From positions 992,001 to 1,056,000 of the forward strand of contig NZ_CP072453.1 of the NCBI RefSeq assembly GCF_019343475.1: 64,000 nucleotides of DNA, given 5' to 3'. This DNA comes from Providencia sp. R33 (GTDB lineage: Bacteria; Pseudomonadota; Gammaproteobacteria; Enterobacterales; Enterobacteriaceae). Below, piece by piece: positions 63,004 to 64,000 of this stretch. The translations under genes and the position numbers were made by a program. The notes beneath the pieces were generated by a model. The model worked only from the letters and a program-made list of their open reading frames with translations. It did no database searches and was not told the DNA's origin. Within the stretch, counting starts at the first letter, position 1. Every line of letters begins with the position of its first letter.

Positions 63004-64000
63004 TTAGGAAAGGGCGTCTGAGATGCGAAATCGTCCTTGATAATCAAAAATTTTCTCTCTTATTTCCCAGAAGCGGTCTTTTTTACGAGCGACAATAAAT
63101 TGAGGGTAACGTAATAATGATTGTTGCAAAATAATATCGTTCGCATCATTCCATTTAAATAGTACACCAGGTGCACGTTGGTGTTCACGTAAAAAACGGT
63201 ATTCAAATACACGACGCTGAGCAGGCGTTGTTAAGCGATAACGCTCTGAAACACTTGTTCCATCTTCATCGAAATAGTTGATTTTTATCCATTCTCCTTT
63301 TGCATCACTGCCGCTGATGAATTGCATCCCACCACATCGAATGATTAGCGCATCTTTTAATTTTAATGCGGCTTTAAGCATATCATCAGGGTCACTGAGG
63401 ACTTCTTGGCACTTTTGGCAGCGGCGAGCAGCGATATCGTTTTCAGCGCCACAGTGGGGGCATTGCTTAAAACGAAAGCGGAACTCACACTGTTGCTTTT
63501 GGCCATTGTCATTTTCTTCCCAGCCTTGGCATCGTCGGCCATAGTGCTCAATAATTTGCCCATCAGAGGTACATTTACCCCAAAACACATTGGCAAATTG
63601 GCACAGAGGGCAAAAAACTTGAACAGGGACACTGGATGAGTTTGGTTTACTGCTACCGACTTCAGGGCGATATAAATCATGGGGATTGCCTGCATAATCT
63701 AAAATTAGGCATTGGGTTTTCCCTTCGCAAAGTCGTAAACCACGGCCCACAATTTGCTGATATAAGCTGACTGATTCAGTCGGGCGCAAAATTGCAATCA
63801 CATCAACATGGGGGGCATCAAAGCCAGTTGTTAGAACAGATACATTGACGAGGTAATGTAATTTTCGGTTTTTAAATTGATTAATAATGGATTGCCTATC
63901 CGCCGCAGGCGTTTCGGCGGTCACTAATGCTGCCGATTTTGCAGGTAAATAACCCAAAACTTCTTTTGCGTGCTCAACAGTAGCAGCAAAAATCATACAG
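63004..64000 (-). CDS. radD: DEAD/DEAH-box helicase-like RadD (YejH), C-terminal part, 5' end beyond window
   Basis: A DNA-repair ATPase that interacts with RecA-related processes and SSB. The visible 332 residues begin inside the second RecA-like domain: FAATVEHAKEVLGYLP, NVSVLTTGFDAPHVDVIAIL (motif V), and QQIVGRGLRLCEGK (motif VI). A Cys-rich zinc region follows (CPLC, CPHCGAENDIAARRCQKCQ), then the C-terminal RadD domain. The frame is open at the window edge, so about 250 residues are missing. It is co-oriented with rplY and lies about 165 bp upstream of it. Confidence 0.93.
   Translation of the reverse strand, partial: CMIFAATVEHAKEVLGYLPAKSAALVTAETPAADRQSIINQFKNRKLHYLVNVSVLTTGFDAPHVDVIAILRPTESVSLYQQIVGRGLRLCEGKTQCLILDYAGNPHDLYRPEVGSSKPNSSSVPVQVFCPLCQFANVFWGKCTSDGQIIEHYGRRCQGWEENDNGQKQQCEFRFRFKQCPHCGAENDIAARRCQKCQEVLSDPDDMLKAALKLKDALIIRCGGMQFISGSDAKGEWIKINYFDEDGTSVSERYRLTTPAQRRVFEYRFLREHQRAPGVLFKWNDANDIILQQSLLRYPQFIVARKKDRFWEIREKIFDYQGRFRISDALS

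Overview
The window is a stretch of enterobacterial chromosome, most likely from Providencia or a close relative in the Morganellaceae. The reasons are: core genes (men, nrdAB, ubiG, gyrA, rcsCBD, yejM-yejL-yejK, rplY, radD) that read like Escherichia orthologues but are clearly diverged; AT-rich DNA; a GyrA with Glu at position 87, as in Proteeae; and a XaxAB/YaxAB-type binary cytotoxin. The species cannot be fixed by reading alone.

Layout. 1-1819: binary pore-forming toxin genes (xaxB cut by the window edge, and xaxA). 2587-9719: the complete menaquinone operon menF-menD-menH-menB-menC-menE. 9778-16865: a DUF805 membrane protein, a small-subunit catalase, a YfaZ porin-like protein, an Rpn-type nuclease gene broken by an in-frame stop, the tyrosine permease tyrP with paired TyrR-like boxes, and the anaerobic C4-dicarboxylate exchanger dcuB. 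16940-24611: class Ia ribonucleotide reductase (nrdA-nrdB-yfaE) behind a leader with NrdR-like and DnaA boxes, then ubiG and gyrA. This gyrA encodes Ile at position 83, a recognised quinolone-resistance substitution. 24769-30997: the Rcs phosphorelay.

31172-34256 is a remodelled patch beside a tRNA-Ser/tRNA-Thr pair. It holds integrase debris, a small unknown gene, an IS110-family element with IS1111-like organisation, and a 34-residue membrane-protein gene. gltP follows. 36176-43432 is the most interesting accessory locus: a divergent GntR regulator, an NRAMP-like transporter, PxpA, a DUF1445 protein, a PxpB-PxpC fusion and a biotin carboxylase-BCCP fusion. It is preceded by a textbook sigma-54 promoter and NtrC-like sites. 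Together the last two proteins carry all the modules of a urea-carboxylase-type enzyme.

44748-49315 encodes a DMSO reductase-type operon (dmsABC plus a TorD-family chaperone) with an FNR box. 49596-58853 holds a YbdG-type mechanosensitive channel, a D-amino-acid transaminase-like protein, an isochorismatase-fold protein without the usual Cys, and a two-component system. That system faces a small membrane protein and a MipA/OmpV protein across four direct repeats with 11-bp period. A DinI-family gene with a LexA box, two GNAT proteins, a pentapeptide-repeat protein and two unlisted tiny genes complete the stretch. 59058-64000 returns to conserved backbone: tRNA-Pro(GGG), yejM, yejL, yejK, rplY and the C-terminal part of radD.

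Functional themes are anaerobic respiration (menaquinone, DcuB, DMSO reductase), envelope stress and remodelling (Rcs, YejM, YbdG, MipA), nucleotide and DNA metabolism (Nrd, GyrA, DinI, RadD), and nitrogen scavenging (the Pxp-like operon). All functional calls rest on reading protein sequences and motifs from memory of the families; no database search was run.
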